Shown here one piece after another: positions 6,284-8,689 of a DNA stretch of 8,689 nucleotides; the stretch's first letter is position 1; the number at the start of each line of letters is the position of its first letter. The stretch is from NCBI GenBank assembly GCA_002409965.1, contig DHON01000043.1:19753-28441 (forward strand), read 5' to 3'. Below the pieces are notes generated by a model that saw only the letters and a list, made by a program, of their open reading frames with translations, ran no database searches and was not told the DNA's origin. A program made the position numbers and the translations under genes. The DNA comes from Firmicutes bacterium UBA5389. Its GTDB lineage: Bacteria > Bacillota > DTU025.

Positions 6284-7401
6284 AGGTCTCCACCTCCCAA
6301 GGCGTCCAGTCCTAGTTTCAGAGCACGACCGACTACATCCGGCGATTCGTCCGAAGCGCCCGGGCGCTCTCCCAGTTGCGATGCTTTTTTGAAGAACGCC
6401 TCTTGTAGGTGGGTGCTGCGCAGGCTGGGCGACTGCCACGGCGGATGCCGCACCGCCGTGTGGTCCGCCACCCACAGGTGGAAGAACCTGCTCTGGAGGT
6501 CTCTCTCCGCCTGACGCGGCAACCCCGCGTCCTCCGGCCCCACCTGTCCCTCGAGTTCCACCTTGAGGCAGAGTTCAGGGTTGGCCAGACGGGTAAGGCG
6601 CGCATATAAGTGCTCCCTGGCGCGAGTCGCGGAGACCTCGATGTTGACCACACGTTGCGGACGGCCGGGCACCTTGAGCGGGTTTACGCGAACCCCGTCG
6701 CCGCGCACGGTCACAATCAGCGCATGGCGCTCACCGCGGGTGTCCACTCCGAGGTGGACAGGGGACCCTGAATACCAGCACGTGGCGCGGCCCGCCGAGT
6801 TGTTCACCATGTTGTGGTAATGACCGAGGGCGAGATAGTCCAGCCCAGACTGGGAGAGGTCGGCGGGCGCCACCGGCGATATGGACGAGGCCAGCCCGGG
6901 AGTGCCGGAGAAGGTGCCATGCATGAGCCCGATGTGTGTGCCCGAGCCCCGAATGACCAAGTTGGGCAGTACGCTAGTAGTCGAGTTTCTTGAGGTGGTG
7001 CGCAAGCCCCACACGCTGACTCCGGCCAGAGGGGACACGCACGACCACTCCTCGCCCCAGAACAGGTGGACATTGGGCTCCCGGCACACCTGCCGGAGCA
7101 TGGCAAGGGAGTGCACTTCGTCGGACTCCCCGGGCACAACGGCAACGAAAATCGAAGCCCGTCCGAGCTTGCGGAAACCTTCGCGCACAGCGGACGCAGT
7201 GGAATCCGAGATTGAATGGGCTGAAAGCAGGTCTCCCGCTATCAGCATAATGTGCACGTCTTGGCGAACAGCCTCGTCCACGAGGAAGTCGAATGCCGAC
7301 AACAACTCGACCCGGCGGACGCTGCGTACGTCCCGCCTGTAGTCTGTGAGCACATGATCCAGATGAATATCGGAAGTATGCAGAATTTTCAGTAATTTCA
7401 C
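6280..7401 (-). CDS. SbcD/Mre11/YhaO-like metallophosphoesterase with altered GNHD motif
   Basis: A 373-residue calcineurin-like phosphoesterase of the DNA-repair exonuclease subunit type (SbcD, Mre11, YhaO). Five family motifs can be placed. Motif I is HTSDIHLD (Asp11, His13). Motif II is AGDLL (Asp57). Motif III should read GNHD/E but reads GESDE (Gly91-Glu92-Ser93-Asp94), so the metal-binding Asn and catalytic His are missing. Motif IV is LMHGTF (His161). Motif V is LGHYH (His194, His196), followed by YSGSPVHLG (210-218), where relatives have a YPGSP-like element. Residues from about 230 would form the C-terminal capping domain. Family nucleases cut DNA ends with two Mn ions; the motif III change may abolish or alter this. 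The GTG start has GGAGG 7 bp upstream. The gene overlaps its YhaN/SbcC-like partner by 4 bp, as in known SbcCD and YhaON pairs, and follows the WYL regulator by 72 bp. Confidence 0.85.
   Translation of the reverse strand: MKLLKILHTSDIHLDHVLTDYRRDVRSVRRVELLSAFDFLVDEAVRQDVHIMLIAGDLLSAHSISDSTASAVREGFRKLGRASIFVAVVPGESDEVHSLAMLRQVCREPNVHLFWGEEWSCVSPLAGVSVWGLRTTSRNSTTSVLPNLVIRGSGTHIGLMHGTFSGTPGLASSISPVAPADLSQSGLDYLALGHYHNMVNNSAGRATCWYSGSPVHLGVDTRGERHALIVTVRGDGVRVNPLKVPGRPQRVVNIEVSATRAREHLYARLTRLANPELCLKVELEGQVGPEDAGLPRQAERDLQSRFFHLWVADHTAVRHPPWQSPSLRSTHLQEAFFKKASQLGERPGASDESPDVVGRALKLGLDALGGGDL
6291..6297 (-). promoter_or_regulatory. Ribosome binding site for the TTG start of the YhaN/SbcC-like gene
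   Basis: The minus strand reads GGAGGTG inside the last codons of the phosphoesterase gene, with its GGAGG core 9 bp from a TTG at 6283. That TTG shares bases with the upstream TGA stop (TTGA, a 4 bp overlap), the usual sign of translational coupling. It supports the TTG over a longer reading frame that begins upstream at 6475 and has no conserved N-terminal sequence. Confidence 0.7.
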
Positions 7402-7473
7402 GGCACAGCCTCCTGTATCCTATGGAGACATGATCGCCGTACAGTTCGCCGCCTTGCGCCGGTTCCCTTCTAC
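7402..7473 (-). other. Spacer between the WYL regulator and the phosphoesterase gene
   Basis: This 72 bp spacer carries the ribosome binding site GGAGG (7413-7409) for the phosphoesterase. I see no strong -35/-10 pair, no terminator hairpin with T-run and no clear operator palindrome, so read-through from the WYL genes is plausible. A weak promoter or WYL binding site cannot be excluded. Confidence 0.4.
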
Positions 7474-8481
7474 TCAAGACCCGAGTCGGAGCCCGGCGTA
7501 CCTGTCGAGCACTCGCTCCACAGCCAGCGCCATACTGCGGCGGAGCTGGGGCGGCTCCAGAATCTCAGCCGACTCGCCGAAAGTGGCCACCCAGGCGCGG
7601 AACTCATTGCACCCGGGCATGGTGTCGCGATAAATCACGGACCCGTCAGACTGCGCCTCATACTCACCGTCTGCCCTGTCGGTAGTGTCGGCATACAGCC
7701 GATCCAGCACATTGTGGTCATCGGCGAAACGGACGACCACCTTCACCGGGGTGGAACTGCACTCCACACCCCAGCACGACCTGACGTGCTCCTCCACCAG
7801 ACCATCGTCAGGCGCATCCACATGCATTGCTGCCGGCCCGAAACTCACAATGCGCGACACCCTGAAATGGCGAAACCCGCCGCCGGCACCCCTCGGGCCG
7901 ATGTGGCCGTACAGATACCACGCACAGGTGCGCCAGTCGTACACCAGGGCAACCGGGCAGGTATCACGCTGCGTAAGGCGATCGTGCCGGTCGGTGTATA
8001 CAATCCTAATCGAAGCCCGCTCGGCCACGTAGGCGCCGAGCGCATCGATCTTGGACTCCTCTTGGCCATCGCCGTAGATGGTGCGCCCCGCCTTCACCAC
8101 CCGCCTGCGCACGCCCGCTTTCGCCAGGCTTGCCTGTAAACGCTGCCGGATGCCGTCGGCGCCCTCGGCACGCGCCAGAATGTCCAGAAGCGTTCGGGCC
8201 TCGCGAGGCGACAGCCCGGTTACCGGAAAAGCGAAGTCCTTCGAAGCAAGGCTCCATATCTCGTCGTCTTCCCGTTCGTCTCCTTCGCAGCTGACCGCCA
8301 GCGGAGCCCGGGCGTAATCGGCCAAGCGGTACAGGTCGTCACGAACGACCGCAGGCGCCGCGCCGACGGCTTCTGCAATATGCGCCACGCTCAGCCCCTC
8401 CGGCGCCGACATCAAGAGATTGACTATCATGATTACGCGCTGAAACATCTCATCAGCCGGGCGCCTATCTCGCTCCAACAT
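7474..8481 (-). CDS. WYL-domain transcriptional regulator (second of a tandem pair)
   Basis: A 335-residue regulator with the usual three-part layout. An N-terminal helix-turn-helix region (about residues 12-55, including GLSVAHIAEAVGAAPAVVRDDLYRL in the middle) would bind DNA. The WYL domain (about 145-220) carries the name-giving Trp-Tyr-Leu at 188-190 in CAWYLYGH and the following arginine-rich strand FRHFRVSRI (203-211). A WCX-type C-terminal extension (about 245-330) contains EFRAWVATFG and ILEPPQL. WYL domains are known to sense ligands, including single-stranded nucleic acid in PafBC and DriD. The ATG start has GGGGGG 8 bp upstream and overlaps the preceding WYL gene by 17 bp. The neighbouring SbcD/YhaN-like genes make control of that module, possibly in response to DNA damage or invading DNA, the simplest inference. 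Its DNA target is not identifiable here. Confidence 0.9.
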   Translation of the reverse strand: MLERDRRPADEMFQRVIMIVNLLMSAPEGLSVAHIAEAVGAAPAVVRDDLYRLADYARAPLAVSCEGDEREDDEIWSLASKDFAFPVTGLSPREARTLLDILARAEGADGIRQRLQASLAKAGVRRRVVKAGRTIYGDGQEESKIDALGAYVAERASIRIVYTDRHDRLTQRDTCPVALVYDWRTCAWYLYGHIGPRGAGGGFRHFRVSRIVSFGPAAMHVDAPDDGLVEEHVRSCWGVECSSTPVKVVVRFADDHNVLDRLYADTTDRADGEYEAQSDGSVIYRDTMPGCNEFRAWVATFGESAEILEPPQLRRSMALAVERVLDRYAGLRLGS

Positions 8482-8689
8482 CTGGGTTTCCCCCCTTCGA
8501 GCTGCTCATGTCGCGCATGTCGTACATATCGCGCATGCGCATGGCGCTTTCGACCAGCTGCACGCGCAGCCTTTCGGGCTCGATCACCAGCGCTGAACTG
8601 CCGAAGGTCCGCAGCCAGGTACGAAACTCCGACAGCCCCGCCACCGTGTCGACCAGCTCCCACACACCCTCGCCCACCTGCGACAGGTG
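8465..8689 (-). CDS. WYL-family transcriptional regulator, C-terminal fragment (5' part outside window)
   Basis: Only the last 74 residues are visible; the reading frame is open to the window edge. The segment VWELVDTVAGLSEFRTWLRT followed by FGSSALVIEPERL matches the WCX C-terminal domain of WYL regulators. It also aligns directly with the end of the next gene (EFRTWLRTFGSSALVIEPERL against EFRAWVATFGESAEILEPPQL), so the two are paralogues. The extreme C-terminus has a short repetitive Met/Arg/Asp stretch (MRMRDMYDMRDM), then a Ser/Lys/Gly tail with no conserved content. The stop lies 17 bp inside the next WYL gene, indicating co-transcription and probably coupled translation. The DNA-binding and WYL domains are not visible, so the family call rests on the C-terminal similarity. 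Confidence 0.75.
   Translation of the reverse strand, partial: HLSQVGEGVWELVDTVAGLSEFRTWLRTFGSSALVIEPERLRVQLVESAMRMRDMYDMRDMSSSKGGNPDVGAR
8507..8542 (-). repeat. Short imperfect repeat in the tail of the upstream WYL gene
   Basis: Repeated CATGTCGCGCATG-like units, including the palindrome GCGCATGCGC (8531-8540), encode the Met/Arg/Asp-rich stretch near the C-terminus. It looks like local slippage-type expansion in a non-conserved protein tail rather than a mobile repeat. Confidence 0.4.

Noticed and set aside
6284..6475. N-terminal extension of the YhaN/SbcC-like protein to 6475
   Set aside because: The extra 64 residues overlap the end of the phosphoesterase gene, are Gly/Ala/Arg-rich and unlike the family. 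The TTG at 6283 has a well-placed ribosome binding site and a stop/start overlap.

Overview
The window is a GC-rich bacterial segment in which every supportable gene lies on the minus strand, so it reads right to left. Genes are tightly packed, with short spacers, 4-17 bp overlaps, strong purine-rich ribosome binding sites and frequent GTG/TTG starts. This style, plus a YhaN-like protein with a membrane hairpin, suggests a high-GC Bacillota-type organism (Symbiobacteriia/Limnochordia-like). That placement is an impression from style, not a phylogenetic result. There are no RNA genes, insertion sequences or CRISPR arrays that I can support.

Region A (8689 to about 3959, read leftwards) looks like a DNA-metabolism module. 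It opens with the C-terminal end of one WYL-family regulator, cut by the window edge. A complete second WYL regulator overlaps it by 17 bp. After 72 bp comes a metallophosphoesterase of the SbcD/Mre11/YhaO type, joined by a TTGA stop/start overlap to a large coiled-coil protein of the SbcC/Rad50/YhaN type that carries two transmembrane segments mid-coil. Both members of the nuclease/ATPase pair have lost family-defining catalytic residues: GNHD has become GESD in the phosphoesterase, and Walker A, signature, Walker B and switch motifs are all degenerate in the ATPase-like partner. The pair keeps its architecture but may have lost ATP-driven nuclease activity. This is the most unusual thing in the window.

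Region B (3882 to 1) looks catabolic: a threonine-synthase-fold PLP enzyme, a hydantoinase/dihydropyrimidinase with a complete metal site, the [2Fe-2S] subunit of a xanthine-dehydrogenase-type molybdenum hydroxylase, and a MocA-type molybdenum cofactor cytidylyltransferase that runs off the left edge. Together they suggest hydroxylation and ring opening of an N-heterocycle (purine, pyrimidine or hydantoin-like), with a PLP enzyme handling an amino acid product or intermediate. The molybdopterin-binding catalytic subunit is not in the window.

A 76 bp spacer, visibly less GC-rich than its surroundings, separates A and B and is the most likely place for a promoter. Whether A and B belong to one transcript cannot be decided from the sequence.
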